DNA of 20,129 nt from a virus, in the IMG/VR virus record IMGVR_UViG_3300023439_000008, positions 1-20,129 of that record. One strand, given 5' to 3'. The first letter of the stretch is position 1. The number at the start of each line of letters is the position of its first letter. A model generated the notes under the pieces. That model saw nothing but the letters and a program-made list of their open reading frames with translations. It was not told the DNA's origin and searched no databases. Made by a program: the position numbers and the translations under genes. Below, piece after piece: positions 11,767-19,802 of the stretch.

Positions 11767-14012
11767 AAATCGTCATTTTGGGCGACGCCAAAAATGCCCA
11801 GCAGGCATTTGACCAGGCGCGTGCCGCAGCTGCAACCACAGCCAAGGCCATGGCGGCATCGTTCGCCGCCGCCGGCGGGGCATTCGCCCTGATTGAGGGC
11901 TCGGTCATCAAGACCAGCGCCGAGTTCGAGAAATTCCGCACCCAGCTGGACACCATTGAAGGCTCCAGCAGCAAGGCCGCCGCGTCGATGGACTGGATTA
12001 CCCAGTTCACCAAAAAAACACCGTTTGAACTGAATCAGGTCACAGATGCCTTTGTACAACTCAAGGCGTTCGGCATCGATCCGATTGCTAACGATTCACT
12101 CAAAATTCTCGGCAACACATCCGCCGCCATGGGGCGCACTCTGGATCAGGGCGTGCAGGCACTGGCCGATGCGGTCACAGGTGAATTCGAGCGCCTAAAA
12201 GAATTCGGCATCAAGGCGCGCACAGTCGGCGACCAGGTGCAGTTTTCCTACCAGCAGAATGGTCAGGAGATGGTCGCCACCGCCGATAAAACCAGCCAGC
12301 AGATGATTCAGGCCACCCTGCTCGGTATTTTTAATGATAAATATCAGGGAGGCATGGATAAGCTATCTGCAACATGGGACGGCATGACATCGAACATGGC
12401 CGACTCATGGACGATATTCCAGAAACAGATCGGCGATGCCGGCGCCTTCGGGGCTGCTAAAAATTCATTGGCGATCGTACTGGATGAACTACAGAAAAAC
12501 GATGCAGAAGTCAAAGCCCTGGCCACCAATATTTCCGATGGCCTGGTAACGGCGATGGAGGCCGGCGTCACCGGCATTGCGCTCACGGCCAAAGGGTTCG
12601 CCGCCATGGGTGTGGCCGCTGATGGCGCGCGGGCGGCTGTTGATCTGGTCGCGCTCGGCGTGGTGGACACATTTGATGTGGCGCTATCCGGCCTGCAATC
12701 CTTTTATGATGCACTGGCGCATTTGCCGGGCAGTGTGGGACAACCCTATGCCCAGGCATCGAAGGATATCGCCACATTCCGCGCTGAGCTCGGGCATCTG
12801 GAAACAGGCATCAAACAGACTGGAGGCGAATCCACCGCAGCCCTGGTGGATGGCCTGGCAGGACTATCCGGCCAGTTTGATGCCATCGACAAAAAAGGGG
12901 TGAAATTTGTCAGCGCCATGGAAAAAGCGCGCGGGGCAGCCATCCCCTCCGGGGGTGCGGCTTCAGCCGCGCCGGGCGCGCCCTCATCCGCGCCGCCGTC
13001 ATCTAAATCATCCGGCCCCAGTCCGGAGGTGGTCAAGGCCATGGCCGATGCAAAAAAAATCATCGATATCCATTCCGCCAAATTCCGCCAAATCCAGATA
13101 CTCGGGCAGGCTGCGTTTGCCGATGAGCAGGATCGCCTGCTGGCCAAACAGGATGCCGATATCGCTGCCCTGGATGCCGAGCAACAGCGCATGCGTGATG
13201 CCGCCGCCGCTCAGGGTGCGAGCATGTCGGAAATCAGTAATCTGAATGATTATTATGATCAGCTAAAAATCGACCGGGCGCAGCAGACGGCAGATGCATT
13301 GGCAGCCATCGACGACCAGGCCACGCAGGACAAGCTGGCGCGCATCGCAGAGGGTGAACAGGCTGCCTATGATCTCAAAGCGCAGTTTCAGCAGCTGGTC
13401 ACGGATAATCAGCAGGTCAATCTGGACGCCATGGCGTCGAATCTGGCGAAATACGCCAAGGTGTCGCAGCAGTGGGATAAATTCACGTTTGACCAAAAAT
13501 TGCAATTTGCCTCAGCCGGACTCAGCGCGCTCTCTGGCCTGATGGCCAGCCACAGCCGCAAACAGTTCGAGGCCGGTAAAATCGCCGCCCAGGGCGAGAA
13601 TGCAATCAACACCTATCTCGGCGCGACCAAGGCATATCAATCGCTTGCAGGCATCCCGGTTGTCGGGCCGTTCCTCGGTGCTGCCGCCGCAGCCGCTGTG
13701 GTGGCAGCGGGTATTTCAAATGCCCAGAAAATCAACAGTGCAAAAATGGGAGGCAGTACAGGCGGCGTGGCGGTGCCAGCCGTTTCCGCAGGTGGTGGTG
13801 GGGCAACACCTACGGCTCCAGTAAATCCGGCAACCGGCATCCCGCAGCAGAATCACCAGCAAACATCGAATATCGTCGTAAATCTGCACCCGCAATTTCT
13901 TGATGCTTCGCAGGTTACGCCGGAAAATATGCAGGCAATGGCGGACTCGCTCGCACCTGCATTACATGATGCGTTCGGGCGCGGTCAGCATCTCGCGGTT
14001 CAGGGAGCGTAA
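11742..14012 (+). CDS. Tape measure protein
   Basis: This 756-residue protein sets tail length and probably enters the cell envelope with the DNA. The N-terminal third has the usual features: Ala-rich helices, ASAEFEKFRTQLDTIEG-like TMP_N pattern (about 65-83), FTKKTPFELNQVTDAFVQLKAFG, and SAAMGRTLDQGVQALADAVTGEFERLKEFGI. A hydrophobic mid-region follows (about 270-330). A Pro/Ser/Ala linker lies near 395-428. A long charged helical part is at about 430-610, then a hydrophobic PVVGPFLGAAAAAAVVAAGIS segment (639-659) and a low-complexity Gly/Ala tail. By analogy with lambda H (853 residues), the tail would be somewhat shorter than lambda's. The start overlaps the GT-like frame by 25 bases. Confidence 0.92.
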   Translation: MGTISKPVKIVILGDAKNAQQAFDQARAAAATTAKAMAASFAAAGGAFALIEGSVIKTSAEFEKFRTQLDTIEGSSSKAAASMDWITQFTKKTPFELNQVTDAFVQLKAFGIDPIANDSLKILGNTSAAMGRTLDQGVQALADAVTGEFERLKEFGIKARTVGDQVQFSYQQNGQEMVATADKTSQQMIQATLLGIFNDKYQGGMDKLSATWDGMTSNMADSWTIFQKQIGDAGAFGAAKNSLAIVLDELQKNDAEVKALATNISDGLVTAMEAGVTGIALTAKGFAAMGVAADGARAAVDLVALGVVDTFDVALSGLQSFYDALAHLPGSVGQPYAQASKDIATFRAELGHLETGIKQTGGESTAALVDGLAGLSGQFDAIDKKGVKFVSAMEKARGAAIPSGGAASAAPGAPSSAPPSSKSSGPSPEVVKAMADAKKIIDIHSAKFRQIQILGQAAFADEQDRLLAKQDADIAALDAEQQRMRDAAAAQGASMSEISNLNDYYDQLKIDRAQQTADALAAIDDQATQDKLARIAEGEQAAYDLKAQFQQLVTDNQQVNLDAMASNLAKYAKVSQQWDKFTFDQKLQFASAGLSALSGLMASHSRKQFEAGKIAAQGENAINTYLGATKAYQSLAGIPVVGPFLGAAAAAAVVAAGISNAQKINSAKMGGSTGGVAVPAVSAGGGGATPTAPVNPATGIPQQNHQQTSNIVVNLHPQFLDASQVTPENMQAMADSLAPALHDAFGRGQHLAVQGA

Positions 14013-14015
14013 TTC

Positions 14016-14861
14016 GTGGCAGATACTCCAATCATCGGATACAATAACCTGTTGACCGGCTCGAATTATACGCTGGTTTCAGGCACAGATGATTCGGCAG
14101 CGCCGTTGTCTGATGCTTGGTCATGGGATATGTCGCGTCCTGCGTTGCCGCGTGCTGATGCGTCCGGTGTATTGTCATTTACAGTTCCGGTGTCGTCCGG
14201 TGTTGGATATGGGTATGACGCCAGCGGGAATTATGTCGCGTATGGTGATCTAATTGGATATGGCGGGGTTGCTGTTGCGGATATAATCATATTGGGGGCG
14301 GCGAGGAATAACCCGTCCGGCGAGAGATTTCAAGGCGGAAGCATTCAGGTTATAGCCGATAATGTTGTGGTATTCTCACGCACAATTTACGAGCCGCGAA
14401 ACGCATCTGTGATTTACAACATGACGCCGCACGCCGCACCGTCTGCATATACGATTACATTATCCGGCCTGACTCCTGACGCGACTGTTCGCATCCCGGA
14501 GTTATTCATCGGCCCGGCATTAAATATGCCGCGTCTGGATTATGGCATTGATTTCTATCCGGAGACATTCCATTCGACGTCATTTCCGGCGGTGTCTGGC
14601 AGGGTGATCCGGTCGCGGAAATTCGTTCGGGCAGAAGATAATTTGTCTTGGTCGAATATCGAACCGGAAATGGCTAATCAGATTAAAGTATTCGTTGAGA
14701 CGGCACTGGAAACAGTGCGCCCGTTCTGGTTTTGTGCGTTCCCCGAATCGAAACCGACTGATTGTTACATGGGCATGCATATAGGCGACAGGGTACGCAT
14801 GCCGATTGGTGCCGTGATGCGGATAGACAACTTCAAACTCAAGTTTCAGGAATCGCTCTGA
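14016..14861 (+). CDS. Tail tip protein, possibly distal tail (Dit-like)
   Basis: This 281-residue protein starts at GTG 14016, with GGGAG at about 14002-14006. It is beta-rich throughout. The N-terminal half (NNLLTGSNYTLVSGTDD, then AWSWDMSRPALPR, VVVFSRTIYEPRNA) looks like a jelly-roll or ligand-binding beta-sandwich. The C-terminal part (MPRLDYGIDF, then RVIRSRKFVRAEDNLSWSNIEP, VRPFWFCAFPE, MRIDNFKLKFQESL) resembles distal-tail and minor tail proteins that join tube to hub. It replaces the lambda M-L-K-I set. At this gene the base composition drops sharply in GC from the tape measure gene, so the tip module probably has a different origin. The function call is by position and fold impression. 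Confidence 0.5.
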   Translation: MADTPIIGYNNLLTGSNYTLVSGTDDSAAPLSDAWSWDMSRPALPRADASGVLSFTVPVSSGVGYGYDASGNYVAYGDLIGYGGVAVADIIILGAARNNPSGERFQGGSIQVIADNVVVFSRTIYEPRNASVIYNMTPHAAPSAYTITLSGLTPDATVRIPELFIGPALNMPRLDYGIDFYPETFHSTSFPAVSGRVIRSRKFVRAEDNLSWSNIEPEMANQIKVFVETALETVRPFWFCAFPESKPTDCYMGMHIGDRVRMPIGAVMRIDNFKLKFQESL

Positions 14862-17371
14862 TGCTGGACGTGAGCGCGGAATTCTTGGCAGAGGCGGTGC
14901 GCGATGGTCACGAACCGCTGATATATATGGACATCTGGCCGGAAAAGGGGCCACAGCGCAGATTGACCAGCTCATCTGATTGGGCGGGTGCAAACGATCC
15001 GGCAGTTGCAATGGATAGTAATGTCTCCAGTACGCGCAAGCCCGGATCTCTCGTTTTGGCACAAGGTGTGTCATCGCCATTGACCGGATCAGCTTTTTAT
15101 CTTGTATCGCATGTCATGGCATATCAAATTGATGTGCAGTCACATTGGCACACATCCGGGAACTGGCTAACAGGGACATATCTAGTTCATGATTATTTCT
15201 CTAAGGCGGTCGTAGTGTCCGACCCAGCCATCCTTCTGCCGTTCACATCTACCGGCACGTTTCTGGCAGATGGAATCCGCATCGTTGCACAGAATACGGG
15301 CAATTCGGCCACATCGGTCACTATCCGAATATTGGACAACACGGGCAATCAGGTCGGGCAGCGCGGACAAACTGCAATAGCGGCGGGCAGCGGTCAGGTT
15401 ATGATTGATGTAACAGGACTGGCCGCATCATTGCGAAAAGGGGCGCGGTATCAGCTAGAGATCGGATATGTGGTGCCAGCGTCACCCGGCGTGCAGCTTG
15501 TCGCGTTGACATCATACACGGTCAATCTGACGGTATCATCGTATGATATAACCGGTTATGTACATACCATCGCGCTGTCTGACGGCAGCGGTTTCGTGAT
15601 TGGCGGGCAAAATGGCTATCAGGCAACAGGCAGCGCAGTCCGGACGCTCGATGTTGCATCCGTTCCGGCGGGCACTGGCACAATAACATTCAGCGATATT
15701 GTTCCGGCAGGTGCAGACCCAACGACGATGACGGTGACGCTGTATTACACAGATTCGGCTGCGATTGCGATAGAGCCAACGCTGACAAACTGGACGCTTC
15801 ATGGAGTGGTCGCCTCTGGTGATTCAATTCCGGCACATCGGTACTGGCGCGCGAAAATAGACATGACATCGAATTCGACAACAGATGAAACGCCGGAGAT
15901 GCACGAAATTTATATATCATACGTTGGCAATGCCATGACATTTGGCAATCGTATGGAAACCGCGCTGGTCAATGGTGCAACTGATATATATCAGGTGAGC
16001 GTATATCCGGGGTTGGACTATATTACGACCGCCTCTGCTCAACTGGTGCCGAAACCGTCATCATCGATGGTTGGTCGCATGTCGATCATCATGTTGCCTG
16101 ATCGTGCGGTCAATGGGCTTATGCATAAAAAGTTGCGCGGCAGGCCGGTCAGAATACGGGCAGGATATGCTGCATTATCTGAAACGGTAGAGATATATAG
16201 CGGCATAGTCAGGGATATGACATTCAATCGGGGAAAATACACGCTCACAGCGCATGACAGCATTGAACTCGCAGACGTATCGGTTCCGCGCACAAAAGCG
16301 GGCGCAGCGTGGTCGAGCGTTGCTGATTATGCGATTGGCGATACGGTAATTTACGGCACTAACTCATGGACGGCTCTGGTCGCGTCCGGCCCTGCAAACG
16401 GTGGCGCAATTACGCCGGGGACTGACCCTGCAGTGTGGCAGGACGCAGGCACGGTATGGCTGGACATCGGCTACACGGCTGCGACAAATGGCGGCGTGGA
16501 TTGGCATCTTGCGGATATTGCACGTGATTTGATTGCAAACCGAATCAACATCCAATCACAGCATATTGATTTCGCATCGCTGGATGCAATGAAAACGCGC
16601 TGGCCGAATCGGACAGGTACACGGACATTGACCCGCCCGGTAAAGGCATTCGAGATGCTGTCTGAAATAGCCTGGTTGCTGGAAGCGCAATGGGCAGTCA
16701 GGGGCGGGCAGTTGACGCTCATACCGGAATCCATCGCGACAGACTTGCCGGTTGAGTTTGTCAGCCCGGATGACGTTGCGACAGGGCATGGGTACCGGCG
16801 CGGCTGGGCTGATCTGAAAAATGAGAGTCTTATTATCACTGGATATTCCGGATCAGGGACATCGGACGCGCAATTTTCAGGCGGCGAAGCGGTTGCAGAT
16901 GTAACGAGCATATCAGATTACGACATGGTCGCTCTCGACACATTCCGCGACAAGTGGAACGTACCAACGCTCAATCCGACATCTACTCCGGTGCAGTGGA
17001 TTGCTGGCATCACTATCGGCGTCGGAGCATGGATTACAAACGGAGGGGTCACGTATCTATGCACAGTGACGCATGCATCATCTGCAGTCACTGAACCGGG
17101 CGTTGGCGCGACATGGAGCAGCTATTACTCAAGCGACGAGTTGCAGACAATCAGCACGCACTTTGTATACCGCTGGAAAAATGGGCGGCGGGTTGTGACG
17201 GGGTGTAAATCTCAAATGCGGCTTTTGAGAATGGAGCCGGGGGACGTGACGATGTTTGATAGTCCGGAATTGCCGGAAGGCGACCCCGGCCCGTATAAGA
17301 TGAGAGTATTAAAAAAAGACTTGAACTGGCAACGTCAACATCTGACTATGTCGTTCATTGAGGTGAATTGA
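14861..17371 (+). CDS. Tail hub/tip protein with two CBM-like modules
   Basis: The real start is ATG 14861, overlapping the previous stop, giving 836 residues; an upstream in-frame ATG lies inside the preceding gene. Residues 1-390 are beta-rich. Then comes a hub-like region: KLRGRPVRIRAGY and YSGIVRDMTFNRGKYTLTAHDSIELADVSVP, followed by DWHLADIARDLIANRINI, RTLTRPVKAFEMLSEIAWLLEAQWAVRGGQLTLIPES and the C-terminal KKDLNWQRQHLTMSFIEV. This resembles gp27/Tal-type hub domains. Two segments, 484-527 (YAIGDTVIYGTNSWTAL, then P-x-x-W) and 711-755 (IGVGAWITNGGVTYLCT, then P-x-x-x-x-x-W), have the pattern of CBM5/12 chitin-binding-like modules and look inserted in the hub. They could bind a surface polysaccharide. 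Family placement is by pattern only. Confidence 0.6.
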   Translation: MLDVSAEFLAEAVRDGHEPLIYMDIWPEKGPQRRLTSSSDWAGANDPAVAMDSNVSSTRKPGSLVLAQGVSSPLTGSAFYLVSHVMAYQIDVQSHWHTSGNWLTGTYLVHDYFSKAVVVSDPAILLPFTSTGTFLADGIRIVAQNTGNSATSVTIRILDNTGNQVGQRGQTAIAAGSGQVMIDVTGLAASLRKGARYQLEIGYVVPASPGVQLVALTSYTVNLTVSSYDITGYVHTIALSDGSGFVIGGQNGYQATGSAVRTLDVASVPAGTGTITFSDIVPAGADPTTMTVTLYYTDSAAIAIEPTLTNWTLHGVVASGDSIPAHRYWRAKIDMTSNSTTDETPEMHEIYISYVGNAMTFGNRMETALVNGATDIYQVSVYPGLDYITTASAQLVPKPSSSMVGRMSIIMLPDRAVNGLMHKKLRGRPVRIRAGYAALSETVEIYSGIVRDMTFNRGKYTLTAHDSIELADVSVPRTKAGAAWSSVADYAIGDTVIYGTNSWTALVASGPANGGAITPGTDPAVWQDAGTVWLDIGYTAATNGGVDWHLADIARDLIANRINIQSQHIDFASLDAMKTRWPNRTGTRTLTRPVKAFEMLSEIAWLLEAQWAVRGGQLTLIPESIATDLPVEFVSPDDVATGHGYRRGWADLKNESLIITGYSGSGTSDAQFSGGEAVADVTSISDYDMVALDTFRDKWNVPTLNPTSTPVQWIAGITIGVGAWITNGGVTYLCTVTHASSAVTEPGVGATWSSYYSSDELQTISTHFVYRWKNGRRVVTGCKSQMRLLRMEPGDVTMFDSPELPEGDPGPYKMRVLKKDLNWQRQHLTMSFIEVN

Positions 17372-17372
17372 T

Positions 17373-18386
17373 ATGTCAACAACAACTACACATCTGGGAA
17401 TGGTAAAAAACGCAGACGGCGAATTCGGCTGGCAGCAAGATCAGCGGGATAATTTGGATATTCTCGATACAGTCGTTGGTCAGTTAAATAACCAAAATTC
17501 ATTATCAGGTGTAGCTACAAGCGGGAGCGCGACAACATTAACAGATACAGGATTATCATTAGGAATAGACGCCTATGCGGCTGGAGTTATTACAATTTTC
17601 AGGAACGGATTGCCATTGCGTTCAGAGCGTGTTATTAGTAATACTGCCCAGACAATCACGTTCGTTTCTGGCGCATCTATTGCTAACGGAGATACGTATT
17701 CGTTGTATGTAGGCAATTCCGGGGTTCAGCCTGATGCGAATGGTGAAATAGTAGAACTACCATCTGGCGCAGCCGCACAGACAGCCGCAGGGCTTGGCGC
17801 AGGCTATAAGCGAGCGAATGGCACATGGGCAACTAGGGCGGCATCTTTATGGGCGAACTTTCCGCTCCAGACGTGGGCGGATAACCTTGTATCAGGCGTG
17901 GTGTACGATGTTAACCTGTCGGTAGTGCAGAATGGTCTACCGACAGGTTGGTGGCACATTGAAGTGCTAAGGCATCGTGGCGATCAGTCTAACAACCAAT
18001 TTCGTGTCATTCGCGCAACGTCCTTTGGGGTGGGTAATTCAATAAATCGGGTATATCAGTCCACTAATGCCAATGGCGCATGGACACCATTTATATTGTC
18101 TGGTGGTGATGTAATGCTAGGTGTAGGGCAGACATGGCAGGATGTGACAGCATCCAGAGTACCAAATACCACCTACACAAACACAACTGGTAGGCCTATC
18201 GAAATTATGGTATATGGATATGGGACAGCAACATACAGCCGTTTCAATATCTTTATTAACGGAGCCTCTTTCAACGCTGTAACGTGTAACGCCTATGGCG
18301 CATTTACTATGATAATACCAAATAACGTATCGTATAGTTATACGATTACTTCAGCTTCAATTACAATGTGGTGGGAGTTAAGATAA
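17373..18386 (+). CDS. Tail fibre with pyocin-knob and receptor-binding tip
   Basis: This 337-residue protein begins with an attachment region (THLGMVKNADGEFGWQQDQRDNLDILDTVV). Residues 50-120 form a beta-rich section with the repeated GDTYSLYVGNSG pattern. Residues 160-243 match the pyocin-knob domain (ANFPLQTWADNLVSGVVYDV, then GLPTGWWHIEVLRHR, FRVIRATSFG, NRVYQSTNANGAWTPF). Residues 250-337 are the terminal tip with GVGQTWQDVTASR, TTYTNTTGRPI and a final WWELR, a receptor-binding end common on phage fibres and pyocins. It would recognise the host surface, probably as a trimer. The start follows the hub stop by one base, with GAGGTGA upstream. Its stop overlaps the next start. Confidence 0.88.
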   Translation: MSTTTTHLGMVKNADGEFGWQQDQRDNLDILDTVVGQLNNQNSLSGVATSGSATTLTDTGLSLGIDAYAAGVITIFRNGLPLRSERVISNTAQTITFVSGASIANGDTYSLYVGNSGVQPDANGEIVELPSGAAAQTAAGLGAGYKRANGTWATRAASLWANFPLQTWADNLVSGVVYDVNLSVVQNGLPTGWWHIEVLRHRGDQSNNQFRVIRATSFGVGNSINRVYQSTNANGAWTPFILSGGDVMLGVGQTWQDVTASRVPNTTYTNTTGRPIEIMVYGYGTATYSRFNIFINGASFNAVTCNAYGAFTMIIPNNVSYSYTITSASITMWWELR

Positions 18387-18694
18387 TGAGATATTTCAGA
18401 GACAGCAAGGGTGAAGTGTTCGCCTATGATAAGGAAGACCAGTCAGAGTTAGCTGATGATGCATTAAAAAAAGGGATGGTTGAGATTACGGGGAAGTGGC
18501 CTGTAAAGCCACCCGCTTCAGAGTTGAAAGCGCTTGAGCGTGAACAAAAGCTTGCTGAGGCGATGCCTAAGACTGATGCTGTAATACTCGCGGTGCTGGA
18601 GCAGTTCAAATCCATGGCTAAATCGGGCACAAATATTACGAAAGATTTGTCTGATGTTATTAAGCAGTGCGACAAGGCGCAAGCAATAAAATGA
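18386..18694 (+). CDS. Tail fibre assembly-like protein
   Basis: Starting at ATG 18386, which overlaps the fibre stop, the product is 102 residues. It opens MRYFRDSKGEVFAYDKEDQ, the pattern of small proteins that follow fibre genes and of the N-terminus of tail fibre assembly chaperones, and continues with a charged helical region (ASELKALEREQKLAEAMPKTDAVILAVLEQFK). An in-frame GTG at 18368 lies inside the fibre gene and is less likely. Position and N-terminus suggest it helps fold or trimerise the fibre, or is a structural cap; either remains inference. Confidence 0.65.
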   Translation: MRYFRDSKGEVFAYDKEDQSELADDALKKGMVEITGKWPVKPPASELKALEREQKLAEAMPKTDAVILAVLEQFKSMAKSGTNITKDLSDVIKQCDKAQAIK

Positions 18695-19164
18695 AAGCAA
18701 TAAAAGCATTAACAATGTATCTACTGGGCTTTGTTGTCGTGCCGGTACTCTGCCTTGTGACAAAGCAAGGCGCGAATAGGTGGCGCTGGCTGGATGCCAT
18801 CTACGGCAATAAGGTGGACAGCATCAACGGCGACAGTGCATACAGAGCAAAGGTAGCTACTGCACGCCGTTTCCGTTGGTGCCAGTTGCGTAATCCCATT
18901 AACAACTATCTAAGAGCACTCGGGCCAAATGGAACAATACAGTACATCGACATATATAGCCCCTATGCCATGTCCATTACTGTGGGCGGGGAGCATTACA
19001 GGTTTTCACAGACTACTATCATCCCCGGCAAGCTGCACTGGTGGTGGGGCTATAAGCTGTTGGATGACCCGCGCACATACTCTAAGCTGGACATAGGGCA
19101 CCACTTTGAAAATCAGATGATACTGTGGCCATTGAAGAATAAGAGGATTAGAAATGGGCATTAA
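18691..19164 (+). CDS. Small membrane-anchored phage protein (DUF7338-like)
   Basis: ATG 18691 overlaps the previous stop (ATGA) and gives 157 residues. The first 25 contain one hydrophobic helix (ALTMYLLGFVVVPVLCLV) that could be a signal anchor. The remainder is soluble and aromatic-rich, with the motif RFRWCQLRNPINNYLR at about 60-75 that I associate with DUF7338 phage proteins, plus GKLHWWWGYKLLDDPRTYSK. Its function is unknown. It begins a run of four small genes with membrane or peptidase-like features after the tail module and overlaps the next gene by 11 bases. Upstream ribosome site is weak, so coupling to the previous gene is likely. Confidence 0.6.
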   Translation: MKAIKALTMYLLGFVVVPVLCLVTKQGANRWRWLDAIYGNKVDSINGDSAYRAKVATARRFRWCQLRNPINNYLRALGPNGTIQYIDIYSPYAMSITVGGEHYRFSQTTIIPGKLHWWWGYKLLDDPRTYSKLDIGHHFENQMILWPLKNKRIRNGH

Positions 19165-19519
19165 GGTTATTAAACGGGATGGGTTTCCTATCCTTCCAAG
19201 CATGGCGGCCATAACTATAGGAACGTGGGTGTTCATGCGCCCTAGCGCCACGCCTGATGTGCTGCCCCATGAGAAGGTTCACGTTAAACAGTTCAGGAAG
19301 CAGCCGTTTACATTCTGGCTGCGCTACCTGTTCAGCCGCAATGCTAGGCTGCACTATGAAGCGGAGGCGTATGCCGAGTCTATTAACAATGGGCTGGCAC
19401 TCACTACGGCAATCCAGTATCTAGTCAGCGCGTACTATCTTGACATAGATGTAGCAACAGCCAAGGCGGCACTGTTGCACTATATCCGAAAAGGAGAGGC
19501 TGATGGAGCAGCTGGATAA
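19154..19519 (+). CDS. Small HExxH-motif protein, possible metallopeptidase
   Basis: This 121-residue protein starts at ATG 19154 with AGAGGA at 19142-19147. It contains HEKVHVKQ (H39, E40, H43), an exact HExxH zinc-peptidase motif, and downstream YEAEAYAES (E69, E71, E75) that could supply the third ligand, as in gluzincin-like folds and the HExxHxxQ pattern of DUF4157-like proteins. A hydrophobic N-terminal stretch (FPILPSMAAITIGTWVFM) might be a membrane segment or core strand. It is very short for a protease. It lies between a membrane-anchored protein and a holin-like one, so it may act in the envelope during lysis or entry. Motif seen; activity inferred. Confidence 0.6.
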   Translation: MGIKVIKRDGFPILPSMAAITIGTWVFMRPSATPDVLPHEKVHVKQFRKQPFTFWLRYLFSRNARLHYEAEAYAESINNGLALTTAIQYLVSAYYLDIDVATAKAALLHYIRKGEADGAAG

Positions 19520-19802
19520 AGAGGAGCGTAAGAGGCTTATGCGCGTGCTGGATAAGTACGATGCGCTGGAGTCGATGGTGCAGGGTCACCATAAGCGACT
19601 AAAGGATATTGACGAGTGGCTGCACTTCCCACCAGACATCGGCCCGGCAGACCACATAACAGACCATGTGGCAAACAAGCTGTCCAGAATTCGCAAGGGA
19701 GACCTGACCGCATTTATTGTGCGCTCTACGATATGGACGGCAATTCTAGCAGCGGGCACACTTATTATGATAGGAGTAAAGCAGTGGATTTTCAGACAAT
19801 AA
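19503..19802 (+). CDS. Small membrane protein, holin-like or lysis-associated
   Basis: This encodes 99 residues from ATG 19503 with AGGAGAGG just upstream, overlapping the HExxH gene by 17 bases. The N-terminal 65 are charged and helical (EERKRLMRVLDKYDALESMVQGHHKRLKDIDEWL). A single transmembrane helix is at about 70-94 (FIVRSTIWTAILAAGTLIMIGV), followed by a short positive tail. A soluble charged head with a C-terminal membrane helix resembles several phage membrane proteins annotated as holin-like or haemolysin XhlA-like. Function is not certain; position after the tail genes supports a lysis role. Confidence 0.62.
   Translation: MEQLDKEERKRLMRVLDKYDALESMVQGHHKRLKDIDEWLHFPPDIGPADHITDHVANKLSRIRKGDLTAFIVRSTIWTAILAAGTLIMIGVKQWIFRQ

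Noticed and set aside
14762-14860. Extended N-terminus for the hub protein
   Set aside because: The extra residues are a frame-shifted reading of the preceding tail gene; ATG 14861 overlaps its stop codon.
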